A stretch of 64,000 nucleotides of DNA. It comes from Ianthella basta. Lineage: Eukaryota; Porifera; Demospongiae; Verongiida; Ianthellidae. Position 1 is the stretch's first letter; each line of letters starts with the position of its first letter. Shown piece after piece: positions 22,738 to 41,535 of this stretch. The stretch lies in NCBI GenBank assembly GCA_964019415.1, contig OZ025871.1:787129-851128 (forward strand), read 5' to 3'. The position numbers and the translations under genes were made by a program. Below the pieces are notes generated by a model. That model ran no database searches and had not been told where the DNA came from. It saw only the letters and a program-made list of their open reading frames with translations.

Positions 22738-24281
22738 TGGCTTCCGCATACTCGTCCCACAAACTAAGTCCCCAAAGTGGAGCTGTCTCTGAAGGAATGC
22801 CGGTTGAGAAAAGGCAGTAATTCATGACACAGTTCCACCATTCAACCGCCTGAGGTGTTCATCTCCACCAGAAATGTCTACTACCGGTTTAGAGCATGGG
22901 GACCCTTCCTCCAGTCGCGAAATTCCCCAGATGGTTGTGGCGGCGACTGTACCAAAAGGCGACCCACACCACCTCCTGGCAGAGGAACAGACTGCTGCTG
23001 CCACCCTCTCCTCCCTCATGTGATACGTGTCTGCGTCGACCGGCACATCTCAGCCATCTTGGGTGAGGCGGGGAGAGTGAGTCCTCACACTGAATTATGT
23101 ATGAGCTTTATTTGTTGTGTTCGTGTGTGTGAGGTAGTCCTAGTGTGGGGCTCTGCGTCATTAATTAAAGGAAATTACTAATTGAATGTCATTGTGGTGG
23201 ATGGGACTACATTGTGTGTGTGTGTGTGTGTGTGTCTGTGCATGCGCACGTGTGTGTTGTTTGTGGAGAGGGTGTGTTATACACACTTAGAGCTTAGAGT
23301 ATTGTGTCAGTGAATGCAGTGATGGCTGTGTCGGTGTGGTGTATACCTTGTGATCACGCCTCAGGGGTGAGTAGGCTTAGAGTGAATGCCTCAAATGTAG
23401 TGGCAGTTGTGTGAGCAGTGGCAGGCAGGTCCCCCAACACCCTCTACTCAATCATCGCATTTTCTTTGGTAGTTATGTTCTCAGTAACATAAGGCCACTC
23501 TGTTAGACATGGTCAGACCTGTGGTGTACATCGAGATAGAGAGCAGAGAGTGCTTCAGTGAATGGGGCACACTAGTACATGTTCGTGACCTTAGCACTGT
23601 GCACTGGCTTTGTCACTTAGTGAGTGACCGACTCACTCACTGGAGTAATTGTGCCACTTTGCAGTTGTTACCCCCTCTCCCCTACCTCTCCCCTCCCCCC
23701 TCCATCCCTTCCTCTCCCCTCCCCTCCCTCCCCTTTCCTATTCAGCCACCTGCCCAGCCCACCATGTTAACTGCACTGCAGATGGCCACCAGTTCACAGT
23801 CACTGACATCATTGAAACTTCTCTGCCTCCCTCAAACTACAGCTCCACCGTTGCTGGTAGCCTCCCTCAGGAGACAAACCCCTCTTATTTGCCTGGGGGT
23901 GTGTCCACAACCGACAACTCCAGATTTCAGGCTTTAAAGTCAATGGTCCATTCTGTGGTGAATAGCCGTTTGGAGCAAGGAGTGACCTTCTCCCAGCAGC
24001 CCCAGCAGACTGTCGGTGAGGTGATTGTGACAGTGAAGCAAGTGTTTCCCGAGTACAGTGACAGTGTCATCCACGGCCTCATTGTGTCAGAGCTCAAATC
24101 AAATGTGTCAAAAACACCTAGTTCAAGTCAGCTCAGCTGTGCTGTGGTTGCCAATGGCAACGGTGGTAGGACAGACACAGGACTTGTCACCCTCTGCACG
24201 GTAGGCTTGCTGCTGATGTTTGTGTAATGAGAACTCACTAGACACTTTTGTGTTCATAACATGTACATTTTGTTTGTAGTA

Positions 24282-24315
24282 GACACACACACACACACGC
24301 ACGCAAGCACGCACG

Positions 24316-24370
<55 letters not shown>
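24282..24370. repeat. (CA)n/(CGCA)n microsatellite
   Basis: A CA tract with a CGCA-rich segment in the last intron of the tail unit of gene A. Confidence 0.9.
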
Positions 24371-24372
<2 letters not shown>

Positions 24373-24720
24373 AATAAATGCATATTCAACTTCCCCTCCC
24401 TCCCCTCTCCCTCCCCATTCAGGTCCCTGATCAGACATATGCAGAGGAGCCACCTGCCAAGAAAGTAAAGGGGGAAATCCCTCGTTCCCTCAACCTCCAC
24501 CCAAAGGTCCCCACAGAGCAAATGTGGAAGGGGGTGTGGTCTGCCACTTACGGGATGTGCTCGTTGGCTCCACCTTCCCCCCAAGAACTAACTGGTAAGG
24601 AAACTACAGCTTTGAAGCAGCTCATTCGCAGCTACAGAGAGTCGGCTGGGTTTCTACTACGAGCAGCAGAACAACTTGAACAGACTCTGCCTAAACCAGG
24701 GTAATCCTCCTCAGCATCAT

Positions 24721-25390
24721 AGTGTAGTCACCATGGCAACGCATCAGTTGTTTTCAGTCACTCGTTTCATCACATGACAGCACTTAATTGGCTCATCAAT
24801 TCAATTCATAAGTGATGTGTGTTCTTGTTTTTATCCCTCATAATTGTTGGTTAATTATTGCCTGAGTTGGTTGGCATGCTCACTATACACACTACTTAGC
24901 TATAGTGTGTGAACAACTAGATCTACTGATTGATTATGATAACGTAATGGTATAAACAGAGCTGGAGCCGTGGAGGTACATCACATCAATACATGATGAA
25001 TAACACTATAATACATACATGCAAATCAAATGAAGACATTAGGAACTCAAATCACACACACTTTAATGTTTAATATATAATCAGTTTGAGCTACAAAACT
25101 CCCAAGACAGCTATATATATACAGCATTGCTCTTGTGTGTCTGCAAAATACAGTGTCACATGAGCTGGAACACTTAACTAAGAACACCTAGCTAGCTACA
25201 TGTAGCTAATACATCCCATGACATGTGCATGTGTTGCTAGCCAGTGCTGTATAGAAATGCATTCAAAAGGGAAAACATAATTATGCATGTTCAAACCGCG
25301 TGCTGTATACATAGCTATATACATAATTATAATTATGTTTGTGCATGAATCTCTTGTAATGAAATGAGAATGAGAACAAGTGCATATACA
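24721..25390. other. flank after tail unit; no gene seen
   Basis: The first 160 bases repeat 160-300 and 41525-41690. The rest is AT-rich sequence without coding signal. Confidence 0.45.
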
Positions 25391-25396
25391 TCATAG

Positions 25397-25642
25397 GTGA
25401 TACCCGTGAACTGCCATTCACACACCCACTGCCTTATTTGGGATAGTTGCGAAGTCATAGTAGGCACCGAGAGTCCTAATCCAACCGGTTTCTTTCCGTT
25501 GGCGGTTGACTTCTGTGGCAACAGAGATTTTAGTGTCTGTGTTCGTTTGAACGATTCCTTGTCTCATTTGGTGGACACCTCAACGAGAATCCAGTCCAAA
25601 GTGCGAGGCTGGGTGTGTGGGCCATTTGTGTGTCAACGACCA
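25397..25642 (+). other. candidate first exon, unit 2
   Basis: Open frame ending at a donor-like gtgagtttctgtg (intron from 25643). A related segment in unit 3 (42171-42484) ends at gtgagtttgtctg, and parts align (gtttgaacgattccttgtctc against gtttggacgtctcgctccct). The coding frames do not agree over their length, so it may be noncoding. It lies 240-320 bases upstream of the conserved noncoding block in both units. Confidence 0.25.
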
Positions 25643-25883
25643 GTGAGTTTCTGTGTAGCTGTCACTGTCGCGACGTTTAAAGGTCATGGGTGCCCGCTAC
25701 TGTTAACTATCTGTTTTAGAAATAACGGCTGTCGAGTAGTTCAGAACTCGACAGTCGTTATAGCTAGCTAGTTAAACTTCTCACTAGCTTGCTGCTTGTT
25801 ATTGCCTGTTAGCACGATGTCCGCGGCTTATTGTAGAGGGGCGAATCTGTCTCAATATAAACATTGTCTTTTCCTTAATGCAG

Positions 25884-26322
25884 GCCACACCTCGCTCCAT
25901 TGCCTCCTTAAAGGTGCCCTGTCCACACCCAACTGACTACTCTATCGCCCTCTAGCAGAGGAAACGCTGTGCACTCCTCCAACGCCCACCACTACCGTCA
26001 CTGTTACTCTACAAGGTCTGCTCTGTTCCATCACCATAGCAGCAAACACCAATACCACACTGTCGGACAACTCGTCCCTCATCCACCTATACCAGCACCA
26101 CCTGGCAACACTCCACTCCTCCACCACCACCAGACATAGCACTGGTCAACAGCTCTACAGTCCCCCAGCATCCGTCAAGAACTACACCATCTGAGCTCTA
26201 TCTGCTTCTCTTCTACCTCCAGAAGTGGCAACATCCTATAGGAACATTGTGATTATTTCATCCTCCACCACCTAACAATAGCAACCCAACACATCTGCAG
26301 CTTTCTGTGCAGCAAACAACTG
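25884..26322 (+). promoter_or_regulatory. candidate 5' noncoding exon, copy 2
   Basis: Acceptor atgcag before gccacacctc, donor CTG then GTAAGTGCTCTTAT. It is longer than copy 1 because of CACCACC-rich insertions also found in copy 3. Frames are not shared among copies. Confidence 0.4.
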
Positions 26323-26827
26323 GTAAGTGCTCTTATAGGCACTGGTCATGCTGGGCAGAAATAATGGTGACAGTAACGGTGAGATTTACAGTCATGTTAA
26401 GAAACATGTAACATAAAAGTAAAACGGGCTAGCCTTGTTCCTTGTGAAGTTTACATAAGACTCTCACTGTCTCACTGTTTCAGCTTTGGCTTACCTTTGG
26501 CAAGCTCAATAATCACTGTCACATCCTGTGCTTGGTGTGTGCTCAAATGCCATCCAGGTTCACTCAACATTAGCATCTTATACTCACTATAGGTTGCTGT
26601 CCTCATGGCACCATGTACCCACCACTGAATGTGCTGTCACTGTAGGTACCGTTATCATAATATCATTATGACAGTACAGTAGGCTCTTGGTGACATTACA
26701 AAACCTGTAGTGTAACTAGCAAATATGACTGTACCGTCACTGTCACTGTGATTTCTACCATAGTGTGACTGATGTTTTATAATGTATTGCAGTGGTATAC
26801 CCTACACACATGGTGTACACAAGTAAA

Positions 26828-26941
26828 GGCTGTTACACAGTGGAGCATTAACCATCGTCCCTACATTCAAGGATGTAGGACCTTATGGTGCAACATTCTT
26901 GCATGTAGGGACTATGGTGAATGCTCCACTGTGTAACAGCC
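26828..26941. mobile_element. palindromic MITE-like hairpin
   Basis: The arms ggctgttacacagtggagca and the reverse complement of tgctccactgtgtaacagcc match end to end, and the arms extend with few mismatches to ccctaca. The core is about 35 bases. No target duplication is certain. Confidence 0.65.
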
Positions 26942-26959
26942 ATTACTTCTTTCTATACT

Positions 26960-28548
26960 TTTTATGCCGTCCCTACATGCTTACAATTTTTGTAGAAAAT
27001 GTTTATTATTTCTAGTTTCTGTACTTTTTATAGTGGGCAGCTAAGCTGAAGCAACACACTTAGTCTCAACCATAGGGCATTGGTGCAGGAATTATACCTC
27101 ATTTCTGTAATCCTGGAGCTGAAGGTGTGAACTAGCACCTAGGTTCTGCGTTACCCCAGTGAGGAACGGCGACCGGAAGCCAACTGTGGTTGGGAAATGC
27201 ACGCACGACTGCAAAAGTCCTTTAAATGGTGCGCAAGCTAACTGCTGCAGCTGCTAACAATGGCACCAGTCACTCCGATTTCATCCAGTTTAATTACGTG
27301 ATTTGAAAACGGTGTCCGTTCCGATTGGCCAAGCAACACGGCAGGAGTCGTGGCAAGCGCCGTCTTCCACACTAACTCGCGCCGCCTTCTAACCTACAAA
27401 AGAATGCAGCCAGCCAAAAATGGTGCAATATGGTGCGAGAAGTATTTTCCTGGTCCCTCTGGTTCGTGCGCTATGGCTGTCAAAGAAGAAGAAGAAGAAG
27501 AAGAAGAAGAAGAAGACGAAATGCGGGAAATGTTGAGGGCGCTATCTACGTGTAGGCGCACCTTCACTGCGAAGTAAGGTTAGTTATGTGCACTGTTCAG
27601 TCCCCGCTTCGTCATGGTAAGCTTCATTTGTCGTTTTCTGGTCCTGTTCAGGAGTAGCGCGACTTGGTTTGTATTACAGCATGCAAACAACCACTGCCAT
27701 CCCTACATAGACAGCACTACCGTGCTGTCTGATACCATACATGTACTAGTTATAACATGGCCGCGAGGGTGCTGGCTGATTTATCACACAAGGACGCGAA
27801 GCGCCTGAGTGCAATAAATCAGCTAAGCGCCTGAGCGGCCATGTCACAACTGACTTGTTTCGATTCAAACAGCAGCGATTAGCGCTTGAATTCGTTCGCT
27901 GTCGAATGAATTTACCGAACAAACCTGACTGAAGTTACTATAGAAACAAGAGAACACGCTCTTCTCGGAGCACAAGGCTCACCCCAATAATTTGATTCCT
28001 GTGCAGCCACAGCAGACTCTACTAGGCAAATGCAAGCATTGTGGGGTGAACTGAGTGAGCGTCACGGACATGTGCAGTGATTGTGGCCCAGAGAGTGGGC
28101 GATGACAGGAATGGTGCACACATGCATAATGGGTATAGGTGAATGAAACAGATTAGGATGTGTGGATGGGTGTACTGAGGACGGGATGGACTGTGCATAG
28201 CTACATGGTTTTCAGTACAGTGTGTGTGCATCAGAGCCAAGTTAGAATCACACGCACATGCAGACATATGCATATGCAGACCCTTGCAGCAACTATGCAG
28301 CTATTAATAGGCGAGAAGCGGTGAGGTTGATGCACATTGCATGCATTATCCATGCATGTTGTGTACTTCATTTCTCTGCATTCAATTTTGCATGATATTT
28401 CATTTATGTGGACATATTATTTCACATTGTGAGCTTCAATGTAAAATGCTGGGCAAGATGGTGACTCTCCGACTGTCTTTCTCAGCATAAATGTGCTAGA
28501 CACTATGGCAACAAGGCGATATCTGGAGTGCATGGGCAGATGAACCAC
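26960..28548. other. unique region with one glutamate-run ORF; no identified gene
   Basis: An ORF at 27405-27577 reads through a (GAA)n tract as a Glu run (27483-27517) and ends in EMREMLRALSTCRRTFTAK; GTAAGG overlaps its stop and could be a donor. It could be a first exon or a chance frame. A short inverted repeat lies at 27758-27843 (catggccgc and gcggccatg, with ctgatttat and ataaatcag). Nothing else is recognised. Confidence 0.3.
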
Positions 28549-28550
28549 TA

Positions 28551-29002
28551 GTCTAGCCGCTAGCCCCTACTTTGTCGTCGCGCGCGGGGGCAGAAGAAAA
28601 GTAGGGTCTAGCAGAATGTGTAAATTCCACACCTCGTGCTGACCAATGAGATTGCTGCTGCTTCAGATCACAGCAGCAATTATGGAGACACTGGAGCTTA
28701 TTGTGCCAAAGTAGAGACAGGGCGATGGTTGTAACTGAGACAGTAATACGTTCGCTGCAGGCTGTGGAGCCAGCGATCCTTAAGCTAGGGAAGCATATGT
28801 GTACATGACAACGTTTTCCACCCTCTGGTTGTCGTTTTTCCCTCATTACCGAGTATTATTTGTCGACGTTGTTCGTAATCAATGTTCTTGATAAACGCCC
28901 AGTAGCGTGTTCATTGCGAGGTGTGGAATTTACACATTCTGCTAGACCCTACTTTTCTTCCGCCCTTGCGCGCGATGACAAAGTAGAAGCTAGCGGCTAG
29001 AC
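28551..29002. mobile_element. MITE with long TIRs and TA target duplication
   Basis: Inverted repeats of about 85 bases begin GTCTAGCCGCTAGC and end GCTAGCGGCTAGAC. TA flanks both sides (28549-28550, 29003-29004). The arms share gtagggtctagcagaatgtg and gtaaattccacacctc. The 280-base interior has no ORF of note. The TA duplication suggests a Tc1/mariner-type mobiliser. Confidence 0.8.
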
Positions 29003-29656
29003 TAATGGACCACTTACTCATGCTCACAAATATACCGGCAATGTCATACATCAGCATGAATGCACTAGATGAGCAACCTGCATGTTCGAAGGGAACGCGC
29101 TGAAGCCAACTTCAATCTCTGAAGCAATCTGGTCCCTGCAGCTGCATGGCTAGAACAATAAAAGAATAACTGGTGTTCTTTGTCTTTCCAGTGGAACGTT
29201 CACTGTAGCTAGGCTTCTGATCATGAAGAGCACGGGAAAATACCTGCATTGAAGATCGGCACCCCAGCTGATGTGGGTAGCCGCTGCTTTTCCATACAGA
29301 TGAGCAGCCATGCACGAATAGAACTAGCTGCAGCCAACTTTGAGATCGCTGAAGACAGCACCCAGAAAACCCTGCATCTATTATCGGCACTCTAGCTGAC
29401 CTTCCAACTGGGTATGTGTGGTTGGTAAGGGAAGTTCTGGAAACTGTAGGAAGAACGGTCACTGATCTTCTTCCAAAGTCACTCCAGGAAAGGATGGGTG
29501 CGGTAAGGGTAGCAGGTCTTCAGCGTGTTGTTGCATAACTTACCGTTTGAGGCTATCCATGGCAAATATTCAAGGTGGTGCATGAGCGGCGGCCATTTTA
29601 ACGGTGATGTCACGAAAGAAATTGGCCCCGGGGGCCAAACAGCCGTACCATCTATA

Positions 29657-29716
29657 CATAATAATAACAATAACAATAATAATAATAATAAGAAGAAGAA
29701 AAAATAATAATAATAC
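29657..29716. repeat. (AAT)n/(AAG)n microsatellite
   Basis: ataataataacaataac followed by AAT and AAG units. It may be the tail of a short retroelement starting near 29570, but no clear head was seen. Confidence 0.7.
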
Positions 29717-30274
29717 AGAGACTTTCGCACCACACTTCACGCTAGAGTGGGGCTCGCTCAGGCTCGCCCCAACTAGACGAATGCAGAGCATTGTGGGGTG
29801 AGCCTGAACAGTGCATGTGCTGTTTCTGTGGCAATCAGCAGCAATTGTAAGTGACTGTGCAAAGCACAACACAGTAACATAAAGCTCGACTGTTTGGTGC
29901 TGTGCAGCCATTTTAAGAAGAAAATGTGCCTGGCTTGCATAGGAATTGGGCAAGTGGATGTGTTGCAAGAGATGGAGAGTTAATGACTGACAGCTGAAAT
30001 ATTGATGCTTAAAGTTATGAAGACTCAGCAGGATGCCTTGGGCATCGACCAGGGGTGGCAGGGGAACGGTACTGAAGCTGGAGGGAGAGAAATTGTCGCC
30101 ATACTCCATGTCTCTTCAGATAACGTTGAGCTAGAGCACGAGTGATAAGCAGCCAAAGTGCGTTCACGCAGTGTACCCCGTGCAGCTTTCTGCAGCGAGT
30201 ATGCACTACTTCCTATAGATAAACTACGGGTGGAATGTAGTGATGTCACATCCGGCGATGCCTGTAGTAATATA

Positions 30275-30377
30275 GTCTGGCTCGCTAGATAATCCCATCT
30301 AAATGCCAGGCGCTTAGGGCTGGGAAGGGACATTTATCACATGGGGCGCGTAGATGGGACGGTCTAGCAAGCCAGAC
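30275..30377. mobile_element. short MITE with TA duplication
   Basis: The left arm GTCTGGCTcGCTAGA and the right arm TCTAGCaAGCCAGAC are inverted repeats; TA flanks both sides (30273-30274, 30378-30379). A half copy lies at 10219-10287. Confidence 0.75.
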
Positions 30378-30882
30378 TAGTAGTAATAGTATGCCGTGCC
30401 TATCGATATGCAAAATGGCCAGTATAAATGGGATTCAGAAATAGAACAATATGATGACGCCTTGCAGTCCCCTGTGCCCAAAATGTGTTGCAGTCCTTTG
30501 GTGTGTCCACAAAATATTACACCAAAACTTTACCTCGTGGCCCAAACAGATGGCCAGTTATTCACACTACGCTGGCACTTCCAGCTACACTACACACTAA
30601 GTGGGGCTCGCTCAGGCTTGCCCCAATTAAGCTTACACCAGCTCCTCTAGAATTATTTAGATGGTTTAGATCATTAACCTTTTACCGGTCCATGAGCCAC
30701 TTAAGTGGCTTGCACGCTCCTGGTCACGAGTTGCCAATTATTTTCTTTTTATAATTATTATTTCAAACTAGGTAGGCTTAGTATCAGTTAAAAAGTTCTT
30801 ATGTACAGTTTTAGCTTCGTCCATTCAGTATAAAGTTGCAAAGGACAATGAAGAAGTCAAAAATGCAAGATTATGTATTAGT

Positions 30883-30978
30883 TATACCATGGCGCTTCGG
30901 TGTATATAGATTTTAGGTGTGCAAGGCCCAAGGGCGCGTGCGTCTAAAATCCATATACACCGAAGTGCCGTGGTATAA
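30883..30978. mobile_element. palindromic MITE, copy 1
   Basis: Left arm ttataccatggcgcttcggt and right arm accgaagtgccgtggtataa are near-perfect complements, followed inward by gtatatagattttag and ctaaaatccatatac. A diverged copy is at 44953-45066. Confidence 0.7.
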
Positions 30979-31139
30979 GTGATATATACTCTGTCTAAGT
31001 GCGTCTAGGCTCTTATTCGAAAGGCAGGCTTCTTCCAGGACGGCAGCTCTGAAGAGTGGCTGCCAAGTTTTGTTGAATTTGCAAGTGCTATGACGTTTTT
31101 GCCTTACGTTAAGCCACTGGAGCAACACTCTAAGGGTAT

Positions 31140-34000
31140 ATGTATCTATCAACTTCACTAGCCAAAACTTTGAATAAAACCAAACGTTTCCACAACTATA
31201 CAGTTGTCATCGTCAGTGGTGAATACAAAACAAAGGATAAGCTCGCTTTAAGTACACTAAAAAAGGCGGGAAAAGGTATGAAATCAAAACAGGAGTGACA
31301 GCTAATGACATATATGAATATATTAACAGTTGAAATTAAGGGGGGACAGAGTTAGTGATCTAATTAGAAAACAAAGAATTGTATAGCTGGGGCATAGAGC
31401 CTTTGTCCCTATTTAATGGTCTGACCTGTGATCTAATGTGCACGGATTCTAAGATTAGTCTCTGGTGCAAATGTGGCTGGTGTTCTAGTACCTTGACGTT
31501 GTCCCAATCTACTGGGTGGTGGGCCAGCCACATTTGCACCAGATACACACCCTCCAACACCCTTGTCATTCCGACCACATTTACTGCAAATTCTTGGGTC
31601 GGTTTCAGAGATTAGTGTGAACAAATAGTCGGCCTAGCTCCATTATAATAAGTACTGTATATAGGTACCATTATCATGGCGATAGTTTGATAGGCTCATA
31701 GAGATCAATGTTATGGGGCATGTATTGTAATAAACAAAACATGACTGCATATATACTATCACTATCACTATTATTTACTATAGTGTGATGCCTAACACAC
31801 ATAGTGTTGAATCTGTGCCCTGGAGTTTTTAGTCATTGTATAAGTTTCAAGTTGTGCCCTGCACTGAGTTGCTAATTTAAGATGGGAGTCTTGCATGCCA
31901 TACCGCCCTGCAGAAGGGTCTGGTAGTATTGTATAAGCCAAATTGTGCCACAGGAATGTAATTATTATTGCACAATTATGGTTAATTCTTACACAATGTC
32001 ATCCATAGTGCAGCGAGCTAAGTATGGAGTGCCCGAATTCACTTTGTTTCACTTGTATGGCTTGTTCTTGCTCTGTCTTGAGAGTGTACCCTAGCGAAGT
32101 CGCAGCGCATCCAACCATATCTTTCGAGCGAGCCAATGCCATGTCATGTGTGATTCACAGGCTATTCAAGGCTCTGTGTGCAGGCTATGGTATATAGCTC
32201 AAGCAAGTATTATGGTCATGTCCACATGCACGTGCTGAGCCTTATCTCTGACCCAAACGGTCAAAGTGAAGAGTGCACTGCTTGACACTATCACATGCAC
32301 AGAAGAACAGAGCCTACTTTCTGTACTTATTGAAGCATCAGCTGCATAAAGGTTTGGTATTAGACTTCTAGTGACAATTAAAGACACTCACAATGCGCAA
32401 ATGTTATCAATTACTTGTATGTCACAGAAGCAACTAAGAAAGCAGGTATGGTTGCTGATGAAGGCTCTGCCACAACTATATGGGTGATCTGAAATTGTGC
32501 CTACTTTCTCTGATGCTAAACGTGGTACATCACATTTGCCGTTAATATATTTTATGCATGACCACTTTAGAAGTCATCCATATTCATGTTTAAGGCATTA
32601 AATGTACCCTGTGCTTGCATGTGAATTAATGTGAATCTAGTAAAAGCTACTATTGGCCTCAGTCCTATCTTTCCTTGGTTGTGGTCACCCTACATCAAGA
32701 TCAGAAATGATGGCGATGTTGACATTACGGTCAAGTTCGCTGTTCGCACCACACTTTAAGGAATGTTAATATTGCTGTGACAATGGCTGCCACATTCACA
32801 TTTGCGTTGACGGTAGAAGTCAAGTGTCACAAAGTTCAGGGACAATTTCCCTTTGGCTATAGTGAGTTAAACAAGAAGCCCATGGTCACAGAACTGAGGA
32901 CGATGAAGGAGAAGTGGGATGCCAAAGTGCTGGTGAATGCTCATAACATCTAGGTCTAAGGACAAAATGTACCCAGTGATGTGCAGCTCCTACACTACAC
33001 AGGCTCCATTGGCAGAGAAGAAGCTTTCTAAGGCACTGGTGCCCATTTCTTCACTTGCCAAAATCTAAAAGGCTAAACGAGGCTAAACGAGAAACAAGAT
33101 AGATCTGCAAAAGAACAATTGAAGTCTGCCATTTTTCACTCAGGTGTGACCGACTCATCACATCAACAAGCAAAAATAATAAGTTAGAATTATCAGGTTC
33201 TGATATTGATTCCTGCACTTACAGTGTCCACATGAGGCCAAGAAGTGGTATAAAGAAGAGGTAGTTCCTGAAAGCATGAGATTGACAGTGTATAGTATCT
33301 ACTATCACAACCAGAGAGACTACATGGAGTGAACAATAATCCAATGGCAACTCAAAACCAAGCAAGCAAGCATAGCATAACACAAGCACATAGTGCTGCA
33401 TCGTCTATTATAATGCACGTAACACACATCATTATGTTCAGTAACTTCTTTGTTTTTGATGTTTGGTTGCTGAATGTGGTAGGAATACAGAGAGGCGTAA
33501 TGAGAGTAGCATGGTCAAGCCAAAATTTGGTTTGAAGTCCTGTCTGCATTCCTGCATCTTTACAGTCGCCGCCATCTGAGGCATAAGGTAAAGATCATGT
33601 TTGGTTGTTCACGAATTCCTCCTTCAATTTTCAACCAATCTTCACTAAAATTGGAAGTCCTATATAGAGTGTATCACTGATTCAGGGAAACTTAAGGTGG
33701 TTAGTGCCTTCACTGCTGGACTCCTTTGAAGAAATGAATCAACATATGAAAATTCTGTGTTTACAGAGTTTACAGAGAGAGTCTATAGAATGCCCTCAAT
33801 TAAATAGAGAGTTTTGTTTGGTTAAAATGCTCAAATTTCAAACTGTAGGCTGGAAACCCACCCATTCCGCTAGTACATACAATGCAGTATGACCACTGCT
33901 CATGGTCATAAGTTTGTTCTTTACTTTAATTAAATGTAAATGTAGCTATCACTGTTGTTCTCAGCATAGTGTGGTTGCCACATACGCAAGCCATCTTGAC
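31140..34000. other. upstream flank of gene B; no gene seen
   Basis: 31660-32400 is shared with 43540-44040 and 32690-33900 with 8690-9590 and 46480-46900, so this is duplicated flank. A perfect palindrome, tctggtgcaaatgtggctgg with ccagccacatttgcaccaga, lies at 31459-31542. ORFs here show no domains. Confidence 0.4.
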
Positions 34001-34246
34001 CTCAAAAATGTTTTAGCCATACACAAATCGGTGTTGAAGTGGTTTCAAAGCTGGTACATATGCATGTTATTCAAGCAAGACTTTTGCAGTGGTGCCACTG
34101 CACAGGCTCAGTTGGTTTGTTAAGTGGGGGTTGTAGCTTCTCTATGTACATGAAACCTTAATGTTTGCATAGCAGAGAGGTGGTTCTTTTGGATATCTTT
34201 GTAGAGACTGACTTGGAGAGAGGGAACGAGGCATGACATTTGAGAT
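34001..34246 (+). promoter_or_regulatory. conserved 5' proximal region of gene B with candidate acceptor
   Basis: Matches the region before gene A. The candidate acceptor is atctttgtag (34195-34204), then agactgacttggagag, then ATG at 34247. Confidence 0.4.
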
Positions 34247-40276
<6,030 letters not shown>

Positions 40277-40395
40277 TCACCTAGTCACCTAGTCACCTAT
40301 TCAGCTAGTCTTGAGCCCAGCCCCTCCCCCCTCCCCCCAAGTGCTAGCCCTCATGATCACTGTACTGGACATTGGAGGAGAATTCCCCGGCTAGC

Positions 40396-41535
40396 ATGGA
40401 GTACCCAAAACTACTTCATGCCCAGAAATGTTTGTCGTCTTGTTTGCTTCTTCTCCATGGTGGGGCTGCAAGGTGTTCTTCATCACTCCACACCAAGCCT
40501 CTAAGATCCTCATCAGAGGATGATTCAGCCAACTGGGAAGAGCTCTGGCCAATGTACCAAGGTAGTGAGAGTGCATTGCTGTGGTGTGAACTGGCTTGTG
40601 TTTGTGCCTCTGCATACTCATACATGTTCATGACCTTAGCACTGTTACATTGGCTCTGCACTTAGTGAGTGACCAACTCACTAACGGGAGTAATTGTGCC
40701 ATTATTGCAGTTGTAACCTTTCCTTCCTCTCCCCTCCCCTCCCAATTCAGCACCTGCCCAGTCCACCATGTTGACTGCACTACAGATGGCCACCAGGCTT
40801 CCGCATACTCGTCTCACAAACTAAGTTCCCAAAGTGGAGCTGTCTCTGAAGGAATGCCGGTTGAGAAAAGGCAGTAATTCATGACACAGTTCCACCATTC
40901 GACCGCCTGAGGTGTTCAAGTCCATCAGAAATGGCTACTACTGGTTTAGAGCGTGGAGATCCTTCCTCCAATTGCGAAGTTCCCCAGATGGTTGTACCAA
41001 AAGGTGACCCACACCACCTCCTGGCAGAAGAATAGGCTGTCGCTGCCACCCTCTCCTCCCTCATGCCATACGTGTCTGCGTCGACCGGCACATCTCTGCC
41101 ATCTTGGGTGAGGCGGGGAGAGCGACTCCACACTGAATTATGCATGAGCTTTCTTTGTTGTGTGTGTGTGTGCATTACCCCATTCCCCCTCCCTTCTCCT
41201 CCCCCCCATCCCCCCTCCCCCTTCCCCATTCAGGTCCCTGACCAGACACATGCAGAGGAGCCACCTGCCATGAAAGTAAAGGGGGAAATCCCTCCTTCCC
41301 TCAACCTCCACCCAAAGGTCCCCACGGAGCAAATGCGGAAGGGGGTGTGGTCTGCCACTTATGGGATGTGCTCGTTGGCTCCACCCTCCCCCCCCAAGAA
41401 CTGACTGGAAAGGAAACTACAGCTTTGAAGCAGCTCATTCGCAGCTACAGAGAGTCGGCTGGGTCTCTACTACGAGCAGCCGAACAACTTGAACAGACTC
41501 TGCCTAAACCAGGGTCATCCTCCTCAGCATCATAG
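40396..41535 (+). pseudogene. duplicated tail unit after gene B
   Basis: An open 5' exon (40396-40561) starts MEYPKLLHAQKCLSSC, includes RSSS..D.ANWEELWPMYQ and ends at a phase 1 GTAGTG donor. Middle exons are broken by stops (after MPVEKRQ at 40877 and in LLAEE near 41028). The exon equivalent to 23746-24200 is absent; about 1.27 kb is missing compared with gene A's tail. The last exon (41234-41535) is split by a C-run two bases longer than in the gene A tail, giving a stop at 41404, then reopens as ELTGKETT to SSSSAS. I read this as a decaying hitchhiker. Confidence 0.45.

Larger units (their letters stand above)
22327..24704 (+). pseudogene. duplicated tail unit after gene A, unidentified protein fragments
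   Basis: Two exons fit together: 23746-24200 (phase 1 acceptor, phase 0 end at a GTAGGC donor) and 24423-24704 (VPDQTYAEEPPAKKVKGE to LEQTLPKPG and stop). The first has a conserved-looking stretch, FQALKSMVHSVV to IHGLIVSEL. The second has a basic patch (KKVK) that could be nuclear targeting. An upstream exon like 40396-40561 is frameshifted here by a deletion of about 37 bases. 22600-23100 resembles 23570-23800, so part of the tail is internally duplicated. Gene C has no such tail, so it is not a needed part of the ANK-Roc protein. I infer a neighbouring gene's 3' end carried along by the array; the family is unknown. Confidence 0.4.

Noticed and set aside
24540..24600. Intron bounded by gtgtggtctgcc and ccccccaag in the last tail exon, which would make C-run length harmless
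   Set aside because: The phases do not join: the resulting codon is a stop. A frameshift in the C-run is the simpler reading.
29604..29801. Ile/Asn-run ORFs around 29650-29710
   Set aside because: Translation of an AAT microsatellite.
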